Shown: positions 45,494 through 55,709 of the stretch, in pieces
Layout: each line of letters opens with the position of its first letter
Numbering within the stretch: position 1 is the stretch's first letter
Origin: Pelobates cultripes
Taxonomy: Eukaryota; Chordata; Amphibia; Anura; Pelobatidae
Reading direction: 5' to 3'
NCBI GenBank assembly: GCA_933207985.1
Contig: OW240921.1
Location: 19,825,778 to 19,889,777 of the forward strand
DNA: 64,000 nt
Notes under the pieces: generated by a model
The model's database searches: none
Seen by the model: only the letters and a program-made list of their open reading frames with translations
What the model was told of the DNA's origin: nothing
Translations under genes and position numbers: made by a program

Positions 45494-47103
45494 TGAGAAT
45501 TGCCCACTAATTCAATTCTCAGATCCCAAAGAACGTTTATCGTGTTAAGTGGAATGTATTTCATATAATAATATCACAATGTATAAAAATAGATTTTTAT
45601 TTATAATAACAAATTAATAATAATATGTAACATGCATGATAATAATCAATGAATATCCAGTACAAAATTATATGCAATACAAAGAAATGGGTATTACGTT
45701 TCAATGGCTATTAACTCATTATCTGTCAAGACTTCTACGATTTATGAGGTATCCTTAACACAGGCTGAAAGTGAAACTTTTCACACAGAGAACAGAATTC
45801 CTCAGAGTGCAGCATAAGGTCGTAAAGTTTAGCAGACAGTTAGAATAACCCTTTCAATGCTGGCTAGATCTCCTAGGTAGTTAAGATCTATTCTTATGTA
45901 ATTTTTAAATAAAATAACATTTAAACCAGTTTAAATTCATTTTCTTAACCCATCCAATAAGAGAATCTAACATTATATAAGCAGATTTTTAATTTGTCTA
46001 AAAGATATCTATCTTAATTTAGAGCAAATCAATACACCTGGATAAAAACAGCGGTATGCTAACACGTGATAATATCACATCAATATATAATTATTCTTAA
46101 TTCCACCTGCAGAATGGAATATTTATAACTATATATTCTTAGTTAACTAAGATTTCTTAATATGGAAATCTGACCGTGCTTTATCCAGTCATATATAATG
46201 CTATTAATACATTTTAATTAATTTAATTTAATTAAATGAAACCAGTATAATTACCAGTTGAGTAGATATTTCATCCGATTGGTAGTCTCTCTGCATGGAG
46301 GTGTTGGTTAGAAAGTCAGTAAATTCTAAGTGTTAGAGTTTTAGGAGTAGAGTGTTAGTCTCAGATGTTGTCCGAGTTGGAGTCCCCAAACTTCCAATTC
46401 CTCTCTCCTCTCCTTTGCATATCTTGCATCTGCCTCCTCTCTCGTATATCTCTATCTTCCCTTTGTCTTAACTTTTAAAGGGCCAGACTCTCTGTACGTC
46501 ATCAGTTGATAACCCAATAGAAGCACTAGAGGTGTGGTTATCTTCCAGATCGCAAATTAGTTATTTGGTCTGTAGAGGGCAGTCTTGTCCCACTAAACAT
46601 ACCTATCCAGGAAAGAGTTAACTTTTCCTGGTGGCTATTTTGACGTCATTTTGGCCTATCTAGATAGTGGCTATAACTTACGTATCGTTCAAAGATCAAA
46701 GGGGTTCTTACATTTTGTCCAGACTTTGTGTCTGCAAATCTGAGTTTTTTTCTGATATGGCAGATCATGAACTAAGTTTACCCTTTTCCATACAATGGTA
46801 CCTTATATATATAGACAGTTAAATATTAAATTATTTAATCTTCTCTGTCACAATTGTCTGGGTTTAGATTTGATTATATTCTTTTAGCATTAGACAGTCT
46901 GTCCAACCCCCTTCCTTATCACTTGTTTATACTATGCATTCCTTATCTCTGGCAAAGAGGCCAGTCTTACAGAAAGAAATCTAGTGTCTTCTTTGTTAAC
47001 TTGAAATAACAAAATGGAGTCTAGTCTGTTCAGAGTGACTCAGAATATACACTTTTAGTTTCTATCATAGCACAAAATGTCTGCCGATATAAATACCCTG
47101 ACA
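45494..47103 (-). mobile_element. 3' LTR region of the endogenous retrovirus, minus strand
   Basis: On the minus strand the LTR begins TGTCAGGGTATTTATATC at 47103, right after a polypurine tract. A TATA run (46803-46815) is a likely core promoter. The LTR's other end is not certain: a TG at 45727 (TGTCAAGAC on the plus strand) would give about 1.38 kb, and the stretch to 45494 is AT-rich with AATAAA on the minus strand near 45600. No second LTR is in the window for comparison. Confidence 0.6.
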
Positions 47104-47106
47104 TAA

Positions 47107-47116
47107 CCCCCCTTTA
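47107..47116 (-). promoter_or_regulatory. Polypurine tract of the endogenous retrovirus
   Basis: AAAGGGGGG on the minus strand, three bases upstream of the LTR start TGTCAGGG and about 30 bases after the env stop. It primes plus-strand DNA synthesis in retroviruses. Confidence 0.75.
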
Positions 47117-47145
47117 GTGCATTTCATAGCCAAAATTAATTTAGC

Positions 47146-48138
47146 TTATGAATAAGCACTATAGAAGTTACAGACATATTGTGCAATCACATCATTTCTA
47201 ACATAGTACATTATTTTCATTTGACAAATGTCTTTGGGAGTTACATATGGTATGGTCAATAAAAAGCAAATCTCCATACGTTCCGGATCAATTAAGAGAG
47301 GTATAGCGCTCCCCATCTCAAAGGCCAGATTTAATTGCATAGGCTCAATTGTCTCTCCATCCACATTGGCAAGCATCGCATGAACAATATCCTTGGATAC
47401 AAAATACAGAGGTATGCGTCCCCCTGCCAATTCGATCATTCCAGTTTGCACTTCGTCAAGAAAAGCAAGTGTGTGGAACAATATTGGGTCATGCAGAAAT
47501 AAAAGTTCACGCTTGAATAAGTCATGACTTTGGTGCAACTCAGTGGATTTGGCAATTAACTCTGAATGCAAATTTGTTGTAACAACTGTGTCTTCCACAA
47601 TAGTTAACACGTCTTGGAGAAGTGTTCTTTGCTGTTGTATCACCTGATGAATATCGTTAATGTGTTGCTTTAGCGCATAGATTTCCATATCCAGCTTTTG
47701 GACAGTAATAGAGTTGGCTGCAGACATTCCAGTTGCGACAACTGCACCGACAGTGGCACAAACTAATGCAACAATTATAGCGGTGAGGAACCTTTTGGGT
47801 CGGTTGCTCATCGGAATAGAACTGGATACAAATGGTTTCCGGGCTTGCTCCAAGATGTTTCGCACACGGTCCTGTGCTCTTTGGAGGTGCATCTGGTACC
47901 AAGTCTGTAACTCAGGAAGCTGCATCGATGAAATGTTGTATGCCTTCTCGATGGAAATCTTGGGGTCCAAGCTGACGAACACACGTCGGGTCAGGATCCT
48001 CTTCTCTGTTAAGATGAACCCTGGTGTCTCTTGAATCAGGATGCCGGAGGATGGTCCCATCTCTGCGATCGGGTCGGTCCGTAGCTCTTGGCACAGGAGC
48101 AGTACGATCCAGAAACACGCCACATCCTTCTTGGACAT
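47146..48138 (-). CDS. env: Env-like fusion protein, short and without a membrane anchor
   Basis: 330 codons. A hydrophobic signal segment (residues 8-17), a short outer part of about 95 residues with an Asn-Ile-Ser glycosylation site at 69-71, a furin-type site RPKR at 113-116, a long hydrophobic glycine/alanine-containing fusion-peptide-like stretch (117-143) and a heptad-rich helix (about 145-185). The order (small N-terminal subunit, furin site, fusion peptide, coiled coil) and the GILIQETPG...VFVSLDP pattern resemble F-type (errantivirus/baculovirus F-like) envelopes more than the long SU of most retroviruses; this is inference. The ORF ends without a transmembrane segment 43 bases before the LTR, so the C-terminal part appears lost. 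Confidence 0.7.
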   Translation of the reverse strand: MSKKDVACFWIVLLLCQELRTDPIAEMGPSSGILIQETPGFILTEKRILTRRVFVSLDPKISIEKAYNISSMQLPELQTWYQMHLQRAQDRVRNILEQARKPFVSSSIPMSNRPKRFLTAIIVALVCATVGAVVATGMSAANSITVQKLDMEIYALKQHINDIHQVIQQQRTLLQDVLTIVEDTVVTTNLHSELIAKSTELHQSHDLFKRELLFLHDPILFHTLAFLDEVQTGMIELAGGRIPLYFVSKDIVHAMLANVDGETIEPMQLNLAFEMGSAIPLLIDPERMEICFLLTIPYVTPKDICQMKIMYYVRNDVIAQYVCNFYSAYS

Positions 48139-48501
48139 CTTTCGACAGTCACGGATCAGGAACTCGTTTCAGACTTATCTACTAATGATTCAAGGTTTGT
48201 TAAGCATACAAACTTATAACAGTGTGACATCACTTGGCCTAGGTCAACACATTTTTACGATTCATCACATATGTATTCTGTCTAATTCTATTTTTATAAC
48301 TTCATCCCTCACTACATTTATTACTGACTCTTCAGCAATTTGCCTATAGCATTTAAACAAGCTAGTAACCTGCTTATAAAATGTAGTTATTGGATGGCAA
48401 GGAAATGGTTAATGACATGAACGTACATGAGATCATGGCACATCACAACATTTCACATCATACTATACCACGTGAATCAAGCATTCATCCAGGTTAGTCG
48501 T

Positions 48502-48770
48502 TCACCCTTCTGCGTCTGAATCCACACCTATAATCCTTAATTGAGATTTAGGATGACAAGCACGCAACTGGTTAATGTGAACCCACTTTTCAATAAAATC
48601 ACCATCCTTAGGAATTTTTATCTTGTACGCTACTGGGGAAATTTTGTCAATGATGACATATGGCCCTTTCCAAGAAGGTAAAAATTTCTTTTCCTTTACT
48701 TGATTTCGCGCAAAGTTATACAGATAGACTTGATCTGTTATCTCATATTCCTTTTTCGTGGTTTTTAGAT
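48502..48770 (-). pseudogene. Pol C-terminal (integrase GPY/F) segment in a shifted frame
   Basis: Just past the pol stop at 48765 the minus strand continues in another frame with a typical integrase C-terminal module, FLPSWKGPYVIIDKIS, then PVAYKIKI, ending at a stop at 48504-48502. This would be the natural end of Pol, so a small indel near 48770 has cut it off. The env start follows about 360 bases later. Confidence 0.8.
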
Positions 48771-51700
48771 CGTAATAGGTCTTAACCCTGTCGCTGCTTT
48801 TTCTAGATTCTTTTGGGCAAAAGCAAATGCATGCTGTAAATGCTTGCGCAAATCTTCGATATACTGATGCGTAGTGGCAGCATTGATCAAGTTATGATCC
48901 GAAGTACGATATAGTAAATGCTGTGGTAAAACCATCTTTCTTCCTGTCATCAATTCAAAAGGTGACAATTTGGTAGCAGTGCTAGGTGTAGCTCTAATCG
49001 CCATTAAAACTAGGGGCAATTTAATGTCCCAGTCTTTACCAGACTCCTTAACATATTTCTTCAGAATATTAACGATAGACTGGTTATATCGCTCTACCCC
49101 CCCGCTAGACGCAGCGCGGTATGCAATATGTAGCTTTCGTTTAACACCTAGAATGTTCCACATCTTAGCCATTACTTCGCTGGTAAAATGACTACCTCTG
49201 TCTGACTCAATTCTTTGAGGCAGACCGAACCTGGAAAAGACATGGTTAATCAACAAAGTGGCGCACACGGTACTCGTGTTCTCTTTACAAGGCAAACATT
49301 CTATCCACTTTGTGTACATACATGTAACGGTTAACATGTATTTGTTACCTCTTGAAGATCTTGTTACAGGACCTATAAAGTCAATTTGAATATCAGACCA
49401 GGGTAATGACACCCCCCTCTTCTGAAGTGGTGCACGATGGGTTGGACCATGGGGTTGATATTGCGGACAAATCAAGCATCCCTGACAGTATGTCTTAACA
49501 TCCCTTAACATGTGTGGCCAATATGCATAATCACGCAATATCTCATATGTGATCTTATCACCACGATGCCCAGATGTAGGTGCATCATGTGCGTGTTGGA
49601 GCATTAACCCTCTGTATACAGTTGGGACTACCCATTGTTGTATACCATGTTTAGAAGTTCTGACCAGTAACCCATCCATGATACTAAATTGGACTTTATA
49701 TCTCATCAAGATTCGTAAATCTTCATTATCTTTGCAATCCTCATCTGTGATGGGATTGGCAGTAGGGTCTTCTATATGTCTATAGAATATGCCTATGACG
49801 GGATCGTTCTTTTGACTAGTAATCAGGTCCTCACTAGGAGCTTCTTGACTCCATTGCACGACGTTTAAGTCGGCATTATCTCTAGCCTGTCGTCTAGTTA
49901 TGGCTTCAACATGAATTGAACCCATAAGATCATCAATGTTTAGGGTTTCACCATTGATGGCAGCTTGTTTTGCCAGTGAATCGGCTAAGTCATTACCATC
50001 CTTGTCAATACCTTCTATTTTAGAATGGCCTTTGGTTTTCTTCCAATATATGGTTAAACCATTTACCTTAACCAGTTCATCGATTTTACAAAACAATTTC
50101 CCATGTTTAACAGGTTTGTTATTGCTTTTCAGCATTTGGTTACGTTTCCAGCTAGGCAGATATTCGACGAAACTGTTGCGAACATAGTTAGAATCAGTTA
50201 TAATAACAAATTCTTTGATACCATATTCTATTGCCATTTGAATGGTCTTATACACTGCACAGAGTTCGGCTATCTGACTGCTTTTGGGACCAATATTGTA
50301 TCCTATAGATACATTAGGATAATCACCTGTCCAGGCGATTCCGATACCTGCAACTAACTTCCGTTCAGCACCAGCGACGTGGTGATATGAACAACCATCA
50401 ATGTATACCCACGGTAGTGGTCGACAGTATTCCTCGTCATAAACTTTATAAGGAGATAGCAATTGCTCTTCTAGGAAGTCATCTCCGGTGTCATTATCAT
50501 CCAGAGATGGAGCAGTACAGTCATGTAATTCTGCTAAACCTTGGGCAACTGGGCTTCTCTTATTATGTTTATAATGGACTTCTAACGGCCATCCCTGTAA
50601 GGATAGAGTCCATGCAGTAATCCGACTGTTAGAGAGATTACCGTCTCTAATTCTTTCACTCTGCAGATACTGTAGAGGTTGGTGAGCTGTTTCTACAATT
50701 ATTTTCTCACCTTGGATATAGCTACGAAAATTTTGTAGTGCCCAGACAGTCGACAATAACGCCTTCTCACACGTGTTGAATTTAACTTCAACAGGTGACA
50801 AAGTCTTGCTAGCATATGCAATAACTTTGTTTAAACTGTCCTGCTTCTGATACAGAACAGCACTTATGCTTAAATCGGTATATCCTGTCTCCAGATAGAA
50901 GGGTTTACCCCCCTCTGGGTATGCTAAACAGGGTGCCTGAGTGAGCTTCCTCCTCAGTTCACTTACCGCTTGGTCCTGAGGCTCCCCCCAGTTCCAGGTA
51001 GTTTCCTTTTTAAGCAGGTGTAAGAGTGGTTTAGTTATTTCTGCATAGTTATCTATAAACTTACGGGAGTAGTTAGTCATACCAAGGAACGATCTTAATT
51101 CCCTGATGTTTGAAGGTGTTTTAGCCTTTAGTACGGCTTCAACCTTCTTCCTCTGGGGATTTAATCCTTCAGAAGTTACCTCATGTCCGAGGAAATTGAC
51201 ATGGGTGCGACACCATTGTGCCTTTTGTAAAGACAGTTTAATCCCTGCCTCTCTTAACTGAGTGAGAACATGTCTAATCTCTAAGATATGCTTATCAAAG
51301 GAAGTGCTTTTCAGCAAGACATCGTCGACATATGATAACGTTCCTCTCTCGAGTGCGTCAGGCATAGCTTTATGCATGAACACAGCGAATTCATGACCAG
51401 AGTTTATATAACCGAAAGGCATACGGGTCCAGGTATACTGCTGCTTTCCAAATGTGAAGGCCAATTTGTATTGGTCTTCATTATGGACTGGTACAGTCCA
51501 ATATCCCTGCGCACAGTCAATGGCAGTGAATATTTTGGATCCCTGCATTTGTACCAAACATTGGTCTATGTATGGCGTTGGCCAACCAGACATATAGACG
51601 CGTTTATTTAGCTGTCGTAAGTCAGCGCATAAACGCCATTGTCCATTAGGTTTCAGAATCCCCAAGATCGGATTATTATACGAACTGTGCACTGGACGTA

Positions 51701-54125
51701 TAATGCCCCTTTCCTTTAAATTCTGAATGATGTCTTGTAGACCATCATATGACGCTAATGGGAGTCTATATTGTTTGATAAATACAGGTGGTAAATTTGG
51801 ATCAGTTTGTATTCTGGCTACGTGGAGGTTAGTTAACCCACAGTCGTAGGAATCTTTGGCAAAAATATCTTGGAATTCCAAAAGGATTTCCTTTAGCTGT
51901 TGCCGCTCAGCATCGTTGGAGCAACCGTCAGCTAAAGATATTTGCTCTTCTAGCCTTTCCTGAAATCCTGGAAAGATTTCAGGCTGGCCTATCTCATAAG
52001 CTTCTTCAAGCCTAGAAGTTAGGTCAGTTCGGTGTTGACTTACCTTTTCTCTTTGGTCGTGATACTCTTGTGATTCCTGCTCATTGAGCGGATGATCGAA
52101 GGTGATTGATGCTTCTTCGATTTTACACGAGCCTTCTTCATCGTTGAAGGGATATACAGATAGGATAGTGAATAATCCTTCTGGGGAGGAATGGAATATT
52201 TGATCGACAATTTCGTCCTCAGTTAAATATTCTTCAGGGATGAGGCCTATAATTTGGTTTTGGAAACCAAATGTATAGTACTCAGCATCCAATGCTAGAC
52301 CTAATAATGTTCCTTTTGGTAAAGTAACACTATTGGGTGTAACATTGTTGACCATGATATAGGTGGGATTCTTACCAATACTTACCATTGGTGTATGTGT
52401 TACCACCATCCCTAATTGTTGTATCCTGTTGGATAAACAGATTAGGGCATCAGAGTTTTCTAATCTCTGACCCTCCTTGACCTGTATGGGTAAAAGAAAG
52501 TTACTTGTCCCCTGTGGAATGGTTATGTCATCAGGAACTTGGATACTTACCGCATATGGGAGTATTTGTCCTGATTTCAGGGCGTTTTCCTCGTGTAGGT
52601 ATCCACAAGGATTACCTTTTAACCTTGTCCACAAGTTGGAATTAATCAGGTCAAGGTGTATGGCAAAGCGATGTATGACATCATTGCCAGCGTAAACCTG
52701 ATAGCGAGGTTCGTCTATCACTAGGAATAAATGTTTAACTGTCTTATTTCCGATGGAAATAGATAGTAAACATTTTGCTATCACATTGTGACTCTCTGAT
52801 TCGCCATCCAGATTCTGGATCCACCTGTCATGTGGGGAAGCGTACCTGATCATTTTAGGATTAGCGATCTGCTTTAACAGACTTCTGCTAATATAGCTGT
52901 TCTCACTCTGTAAGTCCAGCTTTGCATTCCTACTTCTTCCTAAGTCATTTATTTGCATAGGAAAGAATAAATTGTTATTAACCCTTTCAATTCTGGCAAG
53001 GAATTGAGCATGACCTGCCAGATCTACAGATTCAACATAGTCCCTGTGGAGAGAAATGGTTAAAACATCACCTTCCAGAGAGACATTCTGGATCCTCTCT
53101 GGAGCAATTCTTATGGAATGCTCATCTACAGGTGCGATTGCATCATTCACCTGCAGGATAGTCACGTCAGGTGACTGACTATTTCTAAAATGTACCTCAA
53201 TTGAGTCAGGTCTTTCTTCTATCACATGGCAGTTACGATCAGATTGAACATGTGATTTCTCATAGGTTATGGGAACCTTAGCTTGTGACCATACAATTCC
53301 ATTTACACAGTCAATAATTGTGTTAAGTCTTCTGAGTATGTCTATACCCAGAATCAGTCGGTCATAGGGGAGATCTACCACTATCACCGGGTGTCTAAAG
53401 GTTTTGTTACCTATTTTAAACTTTAACCAGGTATTGCCAATAACATGAAGGGCATTTCCTCCTACACTCAACAGAGCATTGGGGAAATCTCTTAGCTTCG
53501 GCTTATCCGTTGCTAAGTCCATTACCTGCTGGAAGTAGGTATTGGATAAGATAGTGGCTTGTGAACCAGTATCTATTAACCCTTTAAAAGGCTGGGGTAA
53601 CGAATCCTGTATTTCTACAGACATGTAGTACCTTCCTTCATGTTCTTCTAATTCACATAAGAATTTAGAATGTGTCAACATATTACTTGTTTTCCATACA
53701 TTACCGGTCACAGCAGTAGTTTCTACCTGTACTGAGGAATGCTCAGTCTTACCCACAGGCCCATCCTTTTTAGGAATATCTTGAACTGTCAAGCGGGAAC
53801 TAGTGGTCGGCATCTCATCAGTTAACCCTTTCAGGTTTGGATCCTGGAAACTAGTGGCTGCTGGGGCTATTTTAGCCTTTGGCTGAAATGAAAAAACAGA
53901 GGAACACGTTGCGCCTCCTTCACCCGGAAGTGAAGTGACGGGATAGGCAATAGGTTTTCTAACACAACTATTGTTTGTTTGACTGTTAGTACCTGGAAAG
54001 GAAACAGGGTTAGGCATTACATCTACTGATAACCTAGCCTGTTTAGTCACAGTGGCTATTATTGCTGCGGCACCTGTTGTTGTTGCTGCGGTTGCACAGG
54101 TAGTTCTGCAATTGGAGCTATCCCT
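48765..54125 (-). CDS. pol: Retroviral Pol: protease, RT, RNase H, integrase
   Basis: The long frame has 1761 codons from 54050 and is open upstream to the shift site at 54131. Protease: DTG at residues 160-162 and LILGID at 232-237. A second protease-like segment covers about 345-478. A linker typical of PR-RT junctions (VTLPKGTLLGLAL) follows at about 575-587. Reverse transcriptase: FTAIDCAQGYW (D845) and YVDD at 907-910. A connection domain derived from an old RNase H covers about 1045-1175. RNase H: D1218, E1262, D1286 and a late Asp near 1354. Integrase: HHCC zinc finger near 1486-1528, D1557, D1617 and E1653 (spacing 59 and 35). YVDD and connection plus RNase H point to a vertebrate retrovirus rather than Ty3/Gypsy. 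The integrase tail is cut by a frameshift. Confidence 0.9.
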   Translation of the reverse strand, partial: RDSSNCRTTCATAATTTGAAAIIATVTKQARLSVDVMPNPVSFPGTNSQTNNSCVRKPIAYPVTSLPGEGGATCSSVFSFQPKAKIAPAATSFQDPNLKGLTDEMPTTSSRLTVQDIPKKDGPVGKTEHSSVQVETTAVTGNVWKTSNMLTHSKFLCELEEHEGRYYMSVEIQDSLPQPFKGLIDTGSQATILSNTYFQQVMDLATDKPKLRDFPNALLSVGGNALHVIGNTWLKFKIGNKTFRHPVIVVDLPYDRLILGIDILRRLNTIIDCVNGIVWSQAKVPITYEKSHVQSDRNCHVIEERPDSIEVHFRNSQSPDVTILQVNDAIAPVDEHSIRIAPERIQNVSLEGDVLTISLHRDYVESVDLAGHAQFLARIERVNNNLFFPMQINDLGRSRNAKLDLQSENSYISRSLLKQIANPKMIRYASPHDRWIQNLDGESESHNVIAKCLLSISIGNKTVKHLFLVIDEPRYQVYAGNDVIHRFAIHLDLINSNLWTRLKGNPCGYLHEENALKSGQILPYAVSIQVPDDITIPQGTSNFLLPIQVKEGQRLENSDALICLSNRIQQLGMVVTHTPMVSIGKNPTYIMVNNVTPNSVTLPKGTLLGLALDAEYYTFGFQNQIIGLIPEEYLTEDEIVDQIFHSSPEGLFTILSVYPFNDEEGSCKIEEASITFDHPLNEQESQEYHDQREKVSQHRTDLTSRLEEAYEIGQPEIFPGFQERLEEQISLADGCSNDAERQQLKEILLEFQDIFAKDSYDCGLTNLHVARIQTDPNLPPVFIKQYRLPLASYDGLQDIIQNLKERGIIRPVHSSYNNPILGILKPNGQWRLCADLRQLNKRVYMSGWPTPYIDQCLVQMQGSKIFTAIDCAQGYWTVPVHNEDQYKLAFTFGKQQYTWTRMPFGYINSGHEFAVFMHKAMPDALERGTLSYVDDVLLKSTSFDKHILEIRHVLTQLREAGIKLSLQKAQWCRTHVNFLGHEVTSEGLNPQRKKVEAVLKAKTPSNIRELRSFLGMTNYSRKFIDNYAEITKPLLHLLKKETTWNWGEPQDQAVSELRRKLTQAPCLAYPEGGKPFYLETGYTDLSISAVLYQKQDSLNKVIAYASKTLSPVEVKFNTCEKALLSTVWALQNFRSYIQGEKIIVETAHQPLQYLQSERIRDGNLSNSRITAWTLSLQGWPLEVHYKHNKRSPVAQGLAELHDCTAPSLDDNDTGDDFLEEQLLSPYKVYDEEYCRPLPWVYIDGCSYHHVAGAERKLVAGIGIAWTGDYPNVSIGYNIGPKSSQIAELCAVYKTIQMAIEYGIKEFVIITDSNYVRNSFVEYLPSWKRNQMLKSNNKPVKHGKLFCKIDELVKVNGLTIYWKKTKGHSKIEGIDKDGNDLADSLAKQAAINGETLNIDDLMGSIHVEAITRRQARDNADLNVVQWSQEAPSEDLITSQKNDPVIGIFYRHIEDPTANPITDEDCKDNEDLRILMRYKVQFSIMDGLLVRTSKHGIQQWVVPTVYRGLMLQHAHDAPTSGHRGDKITYEILRDYAYWPHMLRDVKTYCQGCLICPQYQPHGPTHRAPLQKRGVSLPWSDIQIDFIGPVTRSSRGNKYMLTVTCMYTKWIECLPCKENTSTVCATLLINHVFSRFGLPQRIESDRGSHFTSEVMAKMWNILGVKRKLHIAYRAASSGGVERYNQSIVNILKKYVKESGKDWDIKLPLVLMAIRATPSTATKLSPFELMTGRKMVLPQHLLYRTSDHNLINAATTHQYIEDLRKHLQHAFAFAQKNLEKAATGLRPITI

Positions 54126-55709
54126 AAAAAAGGATTTCTGGCAAAGACTTCGTTAATCTTTGTCATTCCCTCCATTAATTTGCCCATCTGGTCTGTCAAT
54201 TGACCAACCTGACGACGCAAATTATTTCCCCCATTGCCGTTTTGTCTTTGCCCATTAGAATTTGGCTGGGATGGCTGAGACTGTTGGGAGTTATTGGAAG
54301 CAGATTGGTTGTTTCTGTTTCCATATCTCCTATTTCCCTGAGGATTCCTTCTCCATTGGGAATTGCCTTGGTTCTTATTAACCCAGGGGCGTTTATTCCC
54401 ATTGGCATTGGATTTTTCAGAGTTATTAGAGGAATTTGCAGAATTGCTTCTGGCGTTTTCCTGTTTCTGAGGTTTTGGTGTTTTCAAAACCTCGGAATAG
54501 GTCCTCTTTTTCTGTTGGGTTTCTAAACCTAACTGAATTTTAGTCTCTGACACCATTTTATCACCAGGTTTCTTAACCTTTGGCTGATTTTCGTCATGTG
54601 CATGGTGTATAGTGTATAACTTCATACACTGACTGACTAGCCATTCTAATGGTAACTTACAATCGTAATCTCTTGCGAGATTCATTTGTATGTTTACCGG
54701 CATGGCATGAAAATACAGATCTTTGAAGTCTGTGCTTTCATACCTGGGTTTTCTTTGGGCCACGGAGTATGCATTTTTAAGAATTATTAAAAATTCTCTG
54801 GGGCTTTGATCTGGACGGCACTTTAAGTTATAAAGCGCCCTCTTAGCAGAAGCAATGGTTTTATACTTACCATATTCCATGATTATTTCATATTTCATCT
54901 TGGACCAGGACATTAACTGTATAGCTTGAAGACTTTCTAGATAAACACGACACATTGAATCAAAGGTCCATGTAATGAACCATTTCTTATGAATGTCATC
55001 ATACATGCCCAATGAATTCATTGCTCTATCATAATTTTCCAGATGTTCAGATATGTTTCCTGAACCTCTAGAAAATTGTGGGACAGTCTCTCTAAGGAAT
55101 TTGATGACCTTTGGTGTTTCATAAACAGGCGTCGTTGATTTACGACCTCTGTTTCTGTGTTTGGGTAAACGTCTATGCGATCTGTCTGCTGAAGAGGAAT
55201 TAGACCTGTACAACAGTGCAGATGGCATATCAGTTACATGGCCTTCAGAGTGGACAGTGCAATCACTTTCACTCCCATCACTCTGAGCTTCTTGTTCACT
55301 GTCACAATTCTGATCAGCATCAGAATCCTGCCAGTGTACAGAACCATGTCTGTTTTCATTCCTATCATCTTGAATTGGACTCTCCATCTCAAGTTTGGCC
55401 AAGACAGCTTTTTCAAACTGTTCTGCCCAAGATTGCCAAGGTGGCTTGGTAATGTCATGAGATGGGGAATCTTGTTCCACAGGTGATTTTTTAGAATTAC
55501 TCACATCTTTACTTACAGACTGTTTTATGAAAACCTGGTTTGGTGTGGGAAAATCATAATAAGGAGGGGATTTACAAATAGTCTTTTCTTGCATTTTTGT
55601 GCAACTTTTTGGCACAGAATGATGACTACCAACCTCACTGTCTAATTTCTGACTCTCCTTTTCATACTCATCCAATTGCATTTTAAGCTGATTTATTTCT
55701 TGTGCATAT
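54059..55709 (-). CDS. gag: Gag polyprotein of the endogenous retrovirus, N-terminus in the gap
   Basis: The frame is open from the gap edge; from the first ATG (55681) it is 540 codons. A PPYY motif at residues 39-42 could be a budding (PPxY) late domain. An acidic Ser/Asp-rich linker follows. Residues about 195-365 form a capsid-like domain with a QSPREFLIILKNAY element resembling the major homology region. Instead of CCHC knuckles the nucleocapsid part (about 405-490) is rich in Asn, Arg and Gly (KRPWVNKNQGN, QWRRNPQGNRRYGNRNNQ). A short coiled coil and a Gln-rich end close the protein. A UUUUUUA shift site is 70 bases before the stop. The true start lies in or beyond the gap. Confidence 0.85.
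54125..54131 (-). promoter_or_regulatory. Predicted -1 ribosomal frameshift site, U UUU UUA
   Basis: The minus strand reads CCT TTT TTA in the gag frame, giving the heptamer T TTT TTA in the correct X XXY YYZ register. After a -1 slip the frame is open through the gag stop (54059) into pol. ACCTGT and ACAGGT further downstream can form a 6-bp stem. Confidence 0.8.

Noticed and set aside
44810..47103. One single 2.3-kb LTR spanning both LTR-like regions
   Set aside because: The left part has its own TATA box, primer site and resemblance to the solo LTR family, so two adjacent LTRs are more likely; the border remains uncertain.
48970..52695. Plus-strand ORFs opposite the retroviral pol
   Set aside because: Antisense shadows of a long, motif-rich frame.
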